Positions 19,771-28,256 of a stretch of 64,000 bases of DNA are shown one piece after another; within the stretch, counting starts at the first letter, position 1; each line of letters starts with the position of its first letter. Under the pieces are notes generated by a model, which saw nothing but the letters and a program-made list of their open reading frames with translations, was not told the DNA's origin and made no database searches. The stretch is from assembly GCA_963813725.1 (NCBI GenBank), contig CAWFAI010000017.1, positions 124,001-188,000 on the forward strand, given 5' to 3'. This DNA comes from VGBV01 sp963813725. GTDB lineage: Bacteria; Actinomycetota; Thermoleophilia; Solirubrobacterales; 70-9. Both the position numbers and the translations under genes were made by a program.

Positions 19771-19833
19771 GGGCCGATGGTAGCGAGCAGGCTAGGGCGT
19801 CTCGAACCGGCTCTTGCGCCGCCGCCGGATCGC

Positions 19834-20697
19834 CTACTCGTAGACGATGAAGTCCGGTGGGGGCCGGAGGCCGAGCACTTCTGCCGGAGTCATCAGGTTG
19901 TAGTCCTCCTGGTAGAAGAGCTTGAAGCCCAGCGGGAACTGCTTGATCGGACCCCACGGGCGCAGAGCTCGATATTTGGCGACCTTGTTGGGCTGGTCGC
20001 CGAAGCCGTCGGCATTCAGAACCACCGCGACGTCGGGAGGCGAGGTCAGATCCTCCTTGTCCTCAATCATCTCGTCGGTGAATTGATGCACCACGAGGAG
20101 CTTCTGGGGCAGGCCGTCGCGATCGATCACCGTTTGCAGGTACTCCGAGACCTCGTTCACCTCAGCCGCGTCCACCGAGCCGATCTCCTGGCCGGGGACG
20201 CCCACGGGGCCCACACTCCACTCGGGGTCTAGCGCAAGGCCCACCTCCGGCTCGCGCAGGAACTCCGACAGGCGCTCGACCTCGGTCATGAAGTCACCGC
20301 GGCCGGGTTGGACGTCGAGCAGCAGTAGGGCGTCATTCTCCCGCGCGAGCTTCAGATACCTGCGTATGACCGAGGCGGGCTGCGGCGTGTTGTAGAGGCC
20401 ATTGTCGCCGGGGTCGGAGTTGGCGACCGTGGCGATCAGCTCGAACGCGGGCATCGCCGGCACGGTGTCGCGGTCGTAGGCTTCCGCCTGGCGCCGGATC
20501 CTCGTGGCGGCCTGGCCGGGCGTGCCGACGCCCAGAGCACCCAGGGCGGGATCCTGCGGGGCGCCGTAGAGCGCGATCACGCGGTGCCCGGGAAGGATGC
20601 GCTCGGCGCCGCCCGGAAGCGGTCCGTCCGGCGGCTCCGGCTCGGGCTCCCCTTCCCGACCAGCCGCGACTAGGGCTCCGGCTGCGAAGGCGACCAC
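19834..20697 (-). CDS. Probable secreted protein of unknown function
   Basis: From the GTG at 20697 the frame encodes 287 residues. After a hydrophobic Ala-rich stretch there is a PEPEPPDGPLPGG linker and then a soluble domain starting VIALYGAPQDPALGALG. Segments such as ALLLLDVQPGRGDF, GLALDPEWSVGP and KLLVVHQFTDEMIED have the rhythm of beta strands with acidic ends, as in a TIM barrel resembling some glycoside hydrolases. I cannot assign a family. The frame continues upstream of the GTG with an Arg-rich run and LLVLALASAAVVAFAAG, which looks like a complete signal peptide, but no standard start codon is visible there. The true start may be lost or non-standard. Confidence 0.6.
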   Translation of the reverse strand: MVAFAAGALVAAGREGEPEPEPPDGPLPGGAERILPGHRVIALYGAPQDPALGALGVGTPGQAATRIRRQAEAYDRDTVPAMPAFELIATVANSDPGDNGLYNTPQPASVIRRYLKLARENDALLLLDVQPGRGDFMTEVERLSEFLREPEVGLALDPEWSVGPVGVPGQEIGSVDAAEVNEVSEYLQTVIDRDGLPQKLLVVHQFTDEMIEDKEDLTSPPDVAVVLNADGFGDQPNKVAKYRALRPWGPIKQFPLGFKLFYQEDYNLMTPAEVLGLRPPPDFIVYE

Positions 20698-20828
20698 GGC
20701 CGCCGATGCGAGTGCGAGAACCAGCAGCCTTCGTCGCCGCCGGCGTCCGTGTCGTCGCCTCGCCGCCCGGCGCCGCCGCAGGCGGTGAGGGGCGCCCTCC
20801 GTTCCCTCTGGAGAGGCCCGCGCCGGGA

Positions 20829-22010
20829 TCAGCGCGACTCGATTACCTCGGACTCGCGCCCCGACCTCCAGCTTGTGTGCGGCTCAATCGAGCCGGCGTC
20901 GATCCGGTCCTTGTGCACTTCGATCTGCTTCAGCATCGAGCGCACCAGCTCGTCGCCCAGCAGGGCCGGATCGAGGCCCAGGTCCAGCAGCTTCGTGTGG
21001 ACGGCGTTGTAGTAGTGCTCCTCCCGCTCCACGCGCGGGTTGGGGAGGTGCTCGACCTCGACCTCTATGTCCACTTCGGCGGCTGCGCTCTTGACCAGCT
21101 CGGCGAGCCGGCCGACCGAGAACTGCTCGGTGAACTGGTTGAAGACGCGGAAGTCGCCGGCGTCGGCGGGGTTGGCGACCGCCAGCTCGACGCACTGGAG
21201 GGTGTCGCGGATGTTGAGAAAGCCGCGCGTCTGCCCGCCCTCGCCGTAGACGGTCAGCGGGCGGCCGATCACGGCCTGCACGCAGAAGCGGTTGAGCACG
21301 GTGCCGAACGTCTCGTCGTAGTCGAAGCGGGTGCAGAGCCGCTCGTCCATCGCCGTCTCCTCGGTCTCGATGCCGTAGACGACCCCCTGGTTCAGGTCGG
21401 TGGCGCGCAGGCCCCAGATGCGGCAGGCGAAGTGGATGTTGTGCGAGTCGTGGACCTTGGAGAGGTGATACAGCGAGCCGGGCAGCTTCGGGAAGGGCAG
21501 CGTGTCCTTGCGGCCCTTGTGCTCGATCTCGATGTAGCCCTCCTCGATGTCGATATTGGGGGTGCCGTACTCCCCCATCGTCCCCAGCTTCACCAGGTGG
21601 GCGTCCGGGACGTGGTCCCGCATCGCGAACAGCAGCTTCAGCGTCCCGATCACGTTCGTGTGCTGGGTCTCGACCGCGTTCGCCACGCTCGCCATCGAGT
21701 AGGGCGCGGAGGGCTGCTCGCCGTAGTGGACGATCGCCTCGGGCTTCGTGTCGGCCACGATCCCCTCGATGAACCCGCCTTCCTCGATCGAGCCCACGTG
21801 GCAGGCGATCTCGTTGCCCGAGACCTCCTTCCAGGCGTCGAGGCGCTCCTCGAGGGTGCGGATCGGCAACAGCGAGTCGGTGCCCTGCTGCTGATGCCAG
21901 CGACGGCGCGAGAAGTTGTCGACGACGGTTACGTCGTGGCCACGGGCCGAAAAGCGCATCGCGGTCGGCCAGCCCAGGTACCCGTCGCCCCCGAGGATGA
22001 GGACGCGCAT
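20829..22010 (-). CDS. sqdB: UDP-sulfoquinovose synthase
   Basis: SqdB is an NAD-dependent short-chain dehydrogenase/epimerase-type enzyme. It makes UDP-sulfoquinovose from UDP-glucose and sulfite, the head-group donor of sulfolipid SQDG. The 393-residue protein starts at the ATG at 22010 with MRVLILGGDGYLGWPTAMR (Rossmann motif with the SqdB-type GYLGW). Further signatures are VVDNFSRRRWHQQQ, HYGEQPSAPYSM, KLGTMGEYGTPNIDI, the catalytic YHLSKVHDSHNI (YxxxK) and LNQGVVYG. These distinguish it from ordinary GalE-type epimerases. The sulfolipid transferase (SqdX/SqdD type) is not obvious here; a divergent GT2 gene lies next to it. The frame is open to 22106, but conservation starts at 22010. 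Confidence 0.9.
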   Translation of the reverse strand: MRVLILGGDGYLGWPTAMRFSARGHDVTVVDNFSRRRWHQQQGTDSLLPIRTLEERLDAWKEVSGNEIACHVGSIEEGGFIEGIVADTKPEAIVHYGEQPSAPYSMASVANAVETQHTNVIGTLKLLFAMRDHVPDAHLVKLGTMGEYGTPNIDIEEGYIEIEHKGRKDTLPFPKLPGSLYHLSKVHDSHNIHFACRIWGLRATDLNQGVVYGIETEETAMDERLCTRFDYDETFGTVLNRFCVQAVIGRPLTVYGEGGQTRGFLNIRDTLQCVELAVANPADAGDFRVFNQFTEQFSVGRLAELVKSAAAEVDIEVEVEHLPNPRVEREEHYYNAVHTKLLDLGLDPALLGDELVRSMLKQIEVHKDRIDAGSIEPHTSWRSGRESEVIESR

Positions 22011-22126
22011 AGAACGCGGCAGGGTAGCAGCGGGCCAGCACCCATTTTCGCTCAGCCCCTTCGGCGCGCGCTCCGCATAGCTTGGCCCGGCGAGGCCCCC
22101 TCGCACGGCCTATTCTGGCCGCCGCC

Positions 22127-23197
22127 GTGCCCATCATCCTCGCCTCGATCTTCCCCTCGGAGCTGACCGCGTTGCGCGCGGGAGGGCTCGTCTTCGCCGC
22201 GTTGCTGCTCGCGTTCGTGGTCTGGCGCAGGCGCGAGCTCTCCAACGGCGCGGTGCTGCTGGGAATCCTCGGCGCGCTGGCGCTGGCGATCGTCTCGGGC
22301 ACCGAGCTGGTGAACGAGCTGCTCGAGGTGTTTGCCTTCGAGCGCGGCAACGGCGAGCGGATCCTGGGCCTCGCGGTGTTCGCGATCGCCATCCTGTTCC
22401 TGCTGGTGATGCGGGCGCTGACCGAGTCCGCGCGCATGAACCAGCAGCTCTCGGCCCTGCTCGAGGGGCTCGCGTGGGAGGAGTTCAAGGGCGCGAAGCT
22501 CCCCGAGCGCTTCCGCGACAAGGTCGCGGTCGTCGTCCCGGCCTACAACGAGGCCGACAACGTCGCCTCGGTGATCGACCGCATCCCCGCCGAGATATGC
22601 GGCCTGGAAACGGCGATCCTCGTGGTCGACGACGGCTCCCGCGACGAGACCTCGGATGAGGCCGCGCGGGCCGGTGCGGTCGTGGCCCGCCATGTCATCA
22701 ACCGCGGCGGCGGCGCTGCCCTGCGCACCGGGTACCGGCTGATGTCGGAGTCCGGGTCCAAGGTCGTGGTCACGCTCGACGCCGACGGCCAGCACCGCCC
22801 CGAGGAGATGGAGAGGCTCGTCGGCCCCATCGTCGAGGGCGAGGTGGACGTGGCCCACGGCTCCCGCGTGCTGGGCGAGGCCGACGCGAATACGCGTTCA
22901 CGAGAGATGGGAATCGTGTTCTTCAACCGCGTGGTCTCGTTCATCACGCGCACGAAGGTGAGCGACTGCTCCAACGGCTACCGGGCGGTCCGCACCACGG
23001 TCCTCCCCCAGCTCGTGCTGCGCCAGGAGCAGTTCCACACCTCGGAGTTCATGATCGAGGCGATCAAGCGCGGCATCCCCGCCAGGGAGGTGCCGGTGAC
23101 CGTGGACAAGCGCCTCTCGGGGCACTCCAAGAAGCCGGCCGTGGCCCGCTACGGCCTCGGCTTCACCAACGCCATCGTCCGCACCTGGCTGCGCTAG
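22127..23197 (+). CDS. DUF2304 membrane domain fused to a family 2 glycosyltransferase
   Basis: The likely start is GTG at 22127 (VPIILASIFPSELTALRAG), giving 356 residues. The first 110 residues contain three hydrophobic helices and resemble DUF2304, which is often found next to polyprenol-phosphate glycosyltransferases. The rest is a dolichol-phosphate-mannose-like GT2 domain. It has VAVVVPAYNEADNVASVIDR, ILVVDDGSRDETSDEA, NRGGGAALRTGYRLM, the DXD-like TLDADGQHRPEEMERL and GSRVLGEADAN. It probably transfers a sugar to a lipid carrier at the membrane. Head-to-head placement with sqdB hints at a link to glycolipids, but that is inference. The TAG stop shares CTAG with the next, convergent gene. 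Confidence 0.82.
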   Translation: MPIILASIFPSELTALRAGGLVFAALLLAFVVWRRRELSNGAVLLGILGALALAIVSGTELVNELLEVFAFERGNGERILGLAVFAIAILFLLVMRALTESARMNQQLSALLEGLAWEEFKGAKLPERFRDKVAVVVPAYNEADNVASVIDRIPAEICGLETAILVVDDGSRDETSDEAARAGAVVARHVINRGGGAALRTGYRLMSESGSKVVVTLDADGQHRPEEMERLVGPIVEGEVDVAHGSRVLGEADANTRSREMGIVFFNRVVSFITRTKVSDCSNGYRAVRTTVLPQLVLRQEQFHTSEFMIEAIKRGIPAREVPVTVDKRLSGHSKKPAVARYGLGFTNAIVRTWLR

Positions 23198-23484
23198 CCG
23201 CCCGGGTCCCTGACGGGCTCGTCCTCACCCGGCAGGTAGAGGTCGGTGCCGCAGCGGGGGCAGACCTGGACGTAGAGCTTCAGCACCTTGCCGCACTCGG
23301 GGCAGCGGCGCTCGGGCTCGTCGTGCTCGGAGCGGTACAGGAAGGCGGCGATCAGGCCGAACACCGGGATCACGGCGCCCACCGCGAACCAGATGAAGAA
23401 CGAGCTGCCCTTGGAGCGGCCGACGATGCCGGCCGCCAGGCCGAAGCTGATCGCGATCACGAGGTAGCCGCCTCCGCTCACCAC
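23194..23484 (-). CDS. Small membrane protein with a C-terminal zinc ribbon
   Basis: The 96-residue protein has two hydrophobic helices (LVIAISFGLAAGIVG and FFIWFAVGAVIPVFGLIAAF). A cytoplasmic-looking zinc ribbon follows with paired CxxC motifs (RRCPECGKV and QVCPRCGTDLY). Such proteins are common in actinobacteria and have no assigned function. The end overlaps the glycosyltransferase stop within CTAG. Confidence 0.75.
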   Translation of the reverse strand: MVSGGGYLVIAISFGLAAGIVGRSKGSSFFIWFAVGAVIPVFGLIAAFLYRSEHDEPERRCPECGKVLKLYVQVCPRCGTDLYLPGEDEPVRDPGG

Positions 23485-23582
23485 ATCGAGGGTACGCGGC
23501 CAAGCCGCACGGCGGTTCTGAGCAGCAGGGCATTGGAACGCTCACCTGACGGTGCGCTGAAGCCCCCAACCCGCGAGCGGGC

Positions 23583-24932
23583 CTACTGGTCCTCGGCCTC
23601 GACGGGTGCGGCGGCGGCCGCGAGCGGGCGGTGGCTGCCCCCGGCCTCATACACCTCGGCCCGCAGCGGGCGCGGGTGCCCGATCGAGCCGACCTCGGCG
23701 GTGTCGCGCGCGAACGGCAGGCTCACCGTCCAGTCGATCACGGCGCGCACCTTTCGGAACGTGCCCGGGATCTGGCTGAGGTGATAGCTCCGCGCCATCC
23801 ACCAGGCGACGAAGCCACGGAAGGTGAAGCGTCCGATCCGCCCCACGGCCCTGTAGCGGCCGAGGTTGACGAACGCGGTGCGGCTGGAGTAGCCGTAGCG
23901 GCGCGGCGGCAGGCCGCGCAGGGCCGCCGCGACGTTGTCCGAGACCACGCGCGCCTGCCGGACGCCGTGCTGGGCGGTGGGCGGCGCCTCGCCACCCTGC
24001 CCGGGCTCGGGGACCGCGGCGCAGTCGCCGAGGGCCCAGACCCCCTCCTGGCCCTGCACCCGCAGCGTCTCGTCCACCTGCACCCTGCCCCGCTCGTCCA
24101 GCGGCAGCGACAGCCGCGCGAGGCTCGGATGCGGGACCACCCCGGCCGTCCAGACGACGGTTCTGGTCGGGACCGTCTCGCCCGTCGAGAGCGTGGCGGC
24201 CTCGGCCGTGACCGACTCCAGGGTGGTGCCGAGCCGGACCTCGATCCCGCGGCCGCGCAGCTCGGCCAGGGCGTAGTCGGCCAGCTTGCGGTCGATCTCG
24301 GGCAGCACCCGGTCGGTCGCCTCGACCAGGATCCAGCGCATACCGTGCAGCCGCGCGCGCGGGTAGCGGTCCACCGCGTCCGCGGCGAAGTCCTGCAGCT
24401 CGGCCAGCGCCTCGAGCCCGGCGTATCCGCCGCCCACGAAGACGAAGGTCAGCAGCCGCTCCCGCCTGCGGGGGTCCTCGGAGGAGTTGGCGAGCTCCAG
24501 CGACTCGACCACGTGGTTGCGCAGCCAGATGGCGTCGGCGAGGCTCTTGAAGCCGATCGCGTGGCTGTCCAGCCCGGGCACCGGCAGGGTCCGCGAGACC
24601 GAGCCGACCGAGACGATCAGCTGGTCATAGCGCAGGGACTCGCTCTCGCCCTCGTGGTTGCGCAGCTCCACCGTGCGGGCGGCGGGGTCGTGGCCGGTGA
24701 CCGCGCCCAGGCGCAGATAGGTGCGGTCGAGGATCTCGCGCAGCGGCGTCACCACGTGGCGCGGCTCCAGCAGCCCCGCCGCGGCCTCGGGCAGGAACGG
24801 CGTGTAGAGGATGAAGTTGACGTCGTTGACCAGCTGCAGGCGTGCCGACTGCTTCGGGAGCAGGCGCTCGAGCCGGCGCGCGCAGGTCGCGCCCGCGAAT
24901 CCGCCGCCCACGATCACCACGTTCGAGGCCAT
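23583..24932 (-). CDS. ndh: Type II NADH dehydrogenase (NDH-2)
   Basis: This is a single-subunit, non-proton-pumping flavoprotein that passes electrons from NADH to quinone at the inner membrane face. The 449 residues have the FAD motif VVIVGGGFAGATCARRLE at the start, LIVSVGSVSRTLPVPG and the NADH-binding TFVFVGGGYAGLEALAEL (about 163). The second FAD contact is GVWALGDCAAVPE (about 300). A C-terminal amphipathic region (FTFRGFVAWWMARSYHL) fits membrane attachment. Menaquinone made by the men cluster in this window is the likely acceptor. A perfect 25-base palindrome lies 25 bases before the start and may control it. Confidence 0.92.
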   Translation of the reverse strand: MASNVVIVGGGFAGATCARRLERLLPKQSARLQLVNDVNFILYTPFLPEAAAGLLEPRHVVTPLREILDRTYLRLGAVTGHDPAARTVELRNHEGESESLRYDQLIVSVGSVSRTLPVPGLDSHAIGFKSLADAIWLRNHVVESLELANSSEDPRRRERLLTFVFVGGGYAGLEALAELQDFAADAVDRYPRARLHGMRWILVEATDRVLPEIDRKLADYALAELRGRGIEVRLGTTLESVTAEAATLSTGETVPTRTVVWTAGVVPHPSLARLSLPLDERGRVQVDETLRVQGQEGVWALGDCAAVPEPGQGGEAPPTAQHGVRQARVVSDNVAAALRGLPPRRYGYSSRTAFVNLGRYRAVGRIGRFTFRGFVAWWMARSYHLSQIPGTFRKVRAVIDWTVSLPFARDTAEVGSIGHPRPLRAEVYEAGGSHRPLAAAAAPVEAEDQ

Positions 24933-24957
24933 GACCTCAGTATGACCGGGACCGGAA

Positions 24958-24982
24958 CGCTTGTAACACCTTGTTACAAGCG
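24958..24982. promoter_or_regulatory. Perfect inverted repeat upstream of ndh (putative operator)
   Basis: CGCTTGTAACA (24958-24968), centre CCT, TGTTACAAGCG (24972-24982): two 11-base arms that are exact reverse complements, AT-rich in the middle within very GC-rich DNA. The site lies 25-50 bases upstream of the ndh start codon, in the 82-base gap after gatB. Size and symmetry fit a dimeric repressor. The TTGTnAC half-sites are reminiscent of, but not identical to, Rex sites. A weak gatB terminator is the alternative; a three-base loop and the lack of a U-run make that less likely. Confidence 0.6.
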
Positions 24983-25014
24983 GCTCTTGGGGCCCCGGTT
25001 GGAAACGGGCCCGG

Positions 25015-26457
25015 TTAGGAGGCGCCGAGGCGCTCCCGGATCAGCTTCTGGACCGCTCCCCCGTCCGCGCGGCCCTGGGTCTGCTTCATCACCGCGCCCA
25101 TGATGCGACCGATCGCCTTGGCGTTGCCCTCGCGCACCTGCTGGGCGGCCTCGGGCTCGGCCTCGATCGCCGCGTCGACGGCTCTCTCCAGCTCGCCCGA
25201 GTCGGAGATCTGCGCCAGCCCCTCGCTCTCGACGATCGCCGAGGGATCCCCTCCCTCGGCCACCAGCTTCGCCAGTACCCGCTTGCCCGACCCGTGGGAG
25301 ATCGCCTTCGCCTCGACCATGCCGGCCAGGGCCGCCACGGCCTCGGGCGTCGCCTGCGAGGAGCCGGGGTCCTGCTCGCCGCCGGTTTCCCGCAGCGCCG
25401 CGACCAGCTCGCCGGTGACCCAGTTCGCGATCGCCTTCGCCGAGGCGCCGTCAGCCGCCTCCAGCGCCCGCTCGAAGTACTCGCCGTAGGCGGGCTGGAA
25501 GGCCAGCGTCGCCGCGGCCTCCTCGGAGATGCCGACCTCTCTCACGTAGCGCTCGCGCCTGGCGGCGGGCAGCTCGGGCAAAGCCTCGCGGGCCTCGGCC
25601 AGCATCGCCTCGGTCGGCGCCACCGGCACCAGGTCCGGCTCGGGGAAGTAGCGGTAGTCGTGGGCGTACTCCTTGGAGCGCAGCGGGGTCAGGGAGCCGT
25701 CCTCGGGATGGAAGTGGAGGGTCTCCTGCTGGACGTCGGACCCTGCCTCCAGCAGCTCGCGCTGGCGCGCCAGCTCGGCCTCGATGCCGCGCTCGAGGAA
25801 GCGGAAGCTGTTCATGTTCTTGAGCTCGGTCTTGACGCCGAGCTCATCCGAGCCCTCGGGCCGCAGCGAGATGTTGCCGTCCACCCGCAGGCTGCCCTCC
25901 TCCATGTTCACGTCGCTGACGCCGAGCTGGCGGATCGTCTCGCGCAGCAGCTGCGCCCACTCTCGCGCTTGTGCAGCGCTGCGGATGTCGGGCTCGGTCA
26001 CGATCTCCACCAGCGGCGTGCCGCCGCGGTTGAAGTCCACCAGCGAGGACCCCGAACCGTGGATGCGGCCCGAGTCGCCCATGTGGGTGAGCTTCGCGGC
26101 GTCCTCCTCCAGGTGCGCGCGGGTGATGCCGACGCCGGCGAAGGTGCCCCTGGCCGCGATCGGCTGGTCGTACTGGCTGATCTGGTAGCCCTTCGGCAGG
26201 TCCGGATAGAAGTAGTTCTTGCGGGCGAACTCGCTGCGGGCGGGGACCTCGCACTCCAAGGCGGCGGCGATCATCAGCGCGTAGCGAATCGCCTGCTCGT
26301 TGATCGTCGGCAGCGTCCCGGGGTGGCCCAGGCAGACCGGGCAGGTGTGGACGTTGGGCTCATCCCCGAAGCTGAGCTCGCAGCCGCAGAACATCTTCGT
26401 ACGCGTCGAGAGCTGGACGTGGATCTCCAGCCCGATCACCGCCTCGTAGTCACCCAT
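25015..26457 (-). CDS. gatB: Aspartyl/glutamyl-tRNA amidotransferase subunit B
   Basis: GatB binds the misacylated Glu-tRNA(Gln) or Asp-tRNA(Asn) and activates it with ATP for amidation. The 480-residue protein begins VIGLEIHVQLSTRTKMFCG. A zinc-type Cys cluster (CGC, then CPVCLGHPG) and the conserved FARKNYFYPDLPKGYQISQY (about residue 83) follow. SLRVDGNISLRP and LKNMNSFRFLERGIEAE come next, and the protein ends in a helical/YqeY tail (KAIGRIMGAVMKQTQGRADG). It is the last gene of gatC-gatA-zincin-gatB. A cytoplasmic glutamyl-tRNA synthetase (gltX) is also in this window and would supply the misacylated substrate. Confidence 0.96.
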   Translation of the reverse strand: MGDYEAVIGLEIHVQLSTRTKMFCGCELSFGDEPNVHTCPVCLGHPGTLPTINEQAIRYALMIAAALECEVPARSEFARKNYFYPDLPKGYQISQYDQPIAARGTFAGVGITRAHLEEDAAKLTHMGDSGRIHGSGSSLVDFNRGGTPLVEIVTEPDIRSAAQAREWAQLLRETIRQLGVSDVNMEEGSLRVDGNISLRPEGSDELGVKTELKNMNSFRFLERGIEAELARQRELLEAGSDVQQETLHFHPEDGSLTPLRSKEYAHDYRYFPEPDLVPVAPTEAMLAEAREALPELPAARRERYVREVGISEEAAATLAFQPAYGEYFERALEAADGASAKAIANWVTGELVAALRETGGEQDPGSSQATPEAVAALAGMVEAKAISHGSGKRVLAKLVAEGGDPSAIVESEGLAQISDSGELERAVDAAIEAEPEAAQQVREGNAKAIGRIMGAVMKQTQGRADGGAVQKLIRERLGAS

Positions 26458-26475
26458 CGGGGAGGCCTTCCCGCA

Positions 26476-26793
26476 TCAGAGCCCGAACCCCCTGACCTGG
26501 TCCTCGTCCATGCCGAAGTAGTGGCCGACCTCATGCAGGACGGTCTTGATCACCTCGTCGCGCGAGGGATGGGTCTGGCGGAAGATGACGATCCGCTGCA
26601 GCCCGCCGCTGGGGTCATAGATGCCCATCAGGTCCTCGGTCGGGTGGCGGTCCTCGACCAGCACGGCGACGTCCGAGAGCTCCTTCGCGAACTCCGGCGG
26701 CAGCATGTCGAGGGCTTCGCGCACCGCCTCGACCACCTCCTCGTCGCTCAGCTGCGGCTGCTCGCGCCACCAGGTCGGCATCGCGGAGCTCAT
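26476..26793 (-). CDS. Zincin-like metallopeptidase family protein
   Basis: This is a small 105-residue protein with the zinc-protease signature HEVGHYFGMDED (HExxH and a downstream Asp, residues 87-98). The helical start (LSDEEVVEAVREALDMLPPEF) and the MGIYDPSGGLQRIVIFRQTH strand region match the minimal-zincin (DUF1025-type) family. No substrate is known for the family. It overlaps the gatA stop by four bases and is followed 18 bases later by gatB, so it is embedded in the amidotransferase operon. The Glu and both His are intact, so it could be catalytically active. Confidence 0.82.
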   Translation of the reverse strand: MSSAMPTWWREQPQLSDEEVVEAVREALDMLPPEFAKELSDVAVLVEDRHPTEDLMGIYDPSGGLQRIVIFRQTHPSRDEVIKTVLHEVGHYFGMDEDQVRGFGL

Positions 26794-28241
26794 GGGCTGC
26801 CCCCGTTGGCGGCGGCGGGGACCGAGTCGAAGCCGATCGCCCGCTCCAGGGCGAAGGCGGCGTCGAGCATCCCGCTCTCGCTGAACGCCGGCCCGGCGAT
26901 CTGAAAGCCGACAGGCAGCTCGGGGCCACCGCCTTCAGGCTCAGCCAGCCCGGCGGGGAGCGAGATCGCCGGAATGCCGGCGAGCGGCATCGGCACGGTG
27001 CAGTAGTCGCTCATGTACATCGCCAGCGGGTCGTCGGTGCGGGCGCCCAGCTCGAAGGCGACCGTCGGCGAGGTCGGGGTGACGACGAAGTCGAAGCGCT
27101 CGAACGCAGTCGCGAAGTCCTGGGCGATCTTGGTCCGCACCCGCTGGGCGCGCCCGTAGTAGGCGTCGTAGTAGCCCGAGGAGAGCGCGTAGGTGCCCAG
27201 CATGATCCGGCGCTTGACCTCGTCGCCGAAGCCGTCGTGGCGCGTCCGCTCATACATCTCGGTCAGGTCCTCGCCGTCCGTGCGCGGACCGAAGCGGACC
27301 CCGTCGTAGCGGGCGAGGTTGCTGGAGGCCTCAGCGGGCGCGAGCACGTAGTAGGCCGAGATTCCGTGCGGAGCATGAGGCAGCTCTGTCTCCGAGACCT
27401 CGCCGCCGAGCTCCTCGATCAGGGCGACCGTGCGGTCGAACACGTCGCGCACCCCCGCCTCGATCCCTTCCGCGTCCCCGGCAAGTTCGCGGGGGACGCC
27501 GAAGCGCATGCCCTTCAGGTCCTCGCGCGAGGGCAGCTCGACGCCTCCCTCGATCCCGACCGAGGTCGAGTCGCAGGGGTCGCGTCCCTCCATCGCTCGC
27601 AGCAGCAGGGCCGCGTCGGTCACGTCGCGGGTCAGCGGGCCGCACTGGTCCAGCGAGGAGGCGAAGGCGATCTCGCCGTAGCGCGAGACGGCGCCGTAGG
27701 TGGGCTTCAGCCCCACGATCCCGCACAGCGAGGCCGGCTGGCGGATCGAGCCCCCGGTGTCGGTCCCGATCGCGCAGGGCGCGAGACGGCCCGCGACCGC
27801 CGCCGCCGAGCCTCCCGAGGAGCCGCCGGGGACCCGGGCGGTGTCCCAGGGGTTTTTGACGTCGCCGTATGCGGAGTTCTCGTTCGAGGAGCCCATCGCG
27901 AACTCGTCCATGTTGGTCTTGCCCAGCAAGCTCGCCCCCGCCTCGGCGAGCTTGCGCACCGCGGTCGAGTCATACGGCGGTACGTAGCCCTCGAGGATCC
28001 GCGACCCGGCGGTGGTCGCGACGCCCTCGGTGCAGAAGATGTCCTTGACCGCGACGGGGATTCCGCTCAGCTCCCCTTCGACCTCCCCGCCGGGCTCCTG
28101 GGCGGTCCACAGAAAGGCGTTCAGGGGATCCGCGGCCGCCGCCTCACGGTAGGCGTCGAAGTACTCGGCGGGCGACAGCTCTCCGGCGCGGATCCGCTCG
28201 GCCGCCTGCGCGACCGTGAGCTCGAGCAGCTCAGCCGCCAT
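26790..28241 (-). CDS. gatA: Aspartyl/glutamyl-tRNA amidotransferase subunit A
   Basis: This is an amidase-signature glutaminase that releases ammonia from glutamine for GatB. The 483-residue protein shows the catalytic Lys in IPVAVKDIFCTEG (about residue 65). The Gly/Ser-rich signature is VPGGSSGGSAAAVAGRL with the cis-Ser, and the nucleophile Ser is in IGTDTGGSIRQPASLCGIVG. LKPTYGAVSRYG follows. The start lies 15 bases after gatC, and the end overlaps the zincin gene by four bases. Confidence 0.96.
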   Translation of the reverse strand: MAAELLELTVAQAAERIRAGELSPAEYFDAYREAAAADPLNAFLWTAQEPGGEVEGELSGIPVAVKDIFCTEGVATTAGSRILEGYVPPYDSTAVRKLAEAGASLLGKTNMDEFAMGSSNENSAYGDVKNPWDTARVPGGSSGGSAAAVAGRLAPCAIGTDTGGSIRQPASLCGIVGLKPTYGAVSRYGEIAFASSLDQCGPLTRDVTDAALLLRAMEGRDPCDSTSVGIEGGVELPSREDLKGMRFGVPRELAGDAEGIEAGVRDVFDRTVALIEELGGEVSETELPHAPHGISAYYVLAPAEASSNLARYDGVRFGPRTDGEDLTEMYERTRHDGFGDEVKRRIMLGTYALSSGYYDAYYGRAQRVRTKIAQDFATAFERFDFVVTPTSPTVAFELGARTDDPLAMYMSDYCTVPMPLAGIPAISLPAGLAEPEGGGPELPVGFQIAGPAFSESGMLDAAFALERAIGFDSVPAAANGGSP

Positions 28242-28256
28242 CGATGGGACTCCTCA

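Noticed and set aside
19771..19833. Branched-chain leader peptide before ilvB
   Set aside because: The 63-base gap contains no short frame rich in Leu, Val or Ile codons and no comparable anti-SD pairing.
24958..24982. Intrinsic terminator for gatB
   Set aside because: The loop would be only three bases, the stem is AT-rich for this genome and no U-run follows on the reverse strand; an operator fits better, though termination is not excluded.
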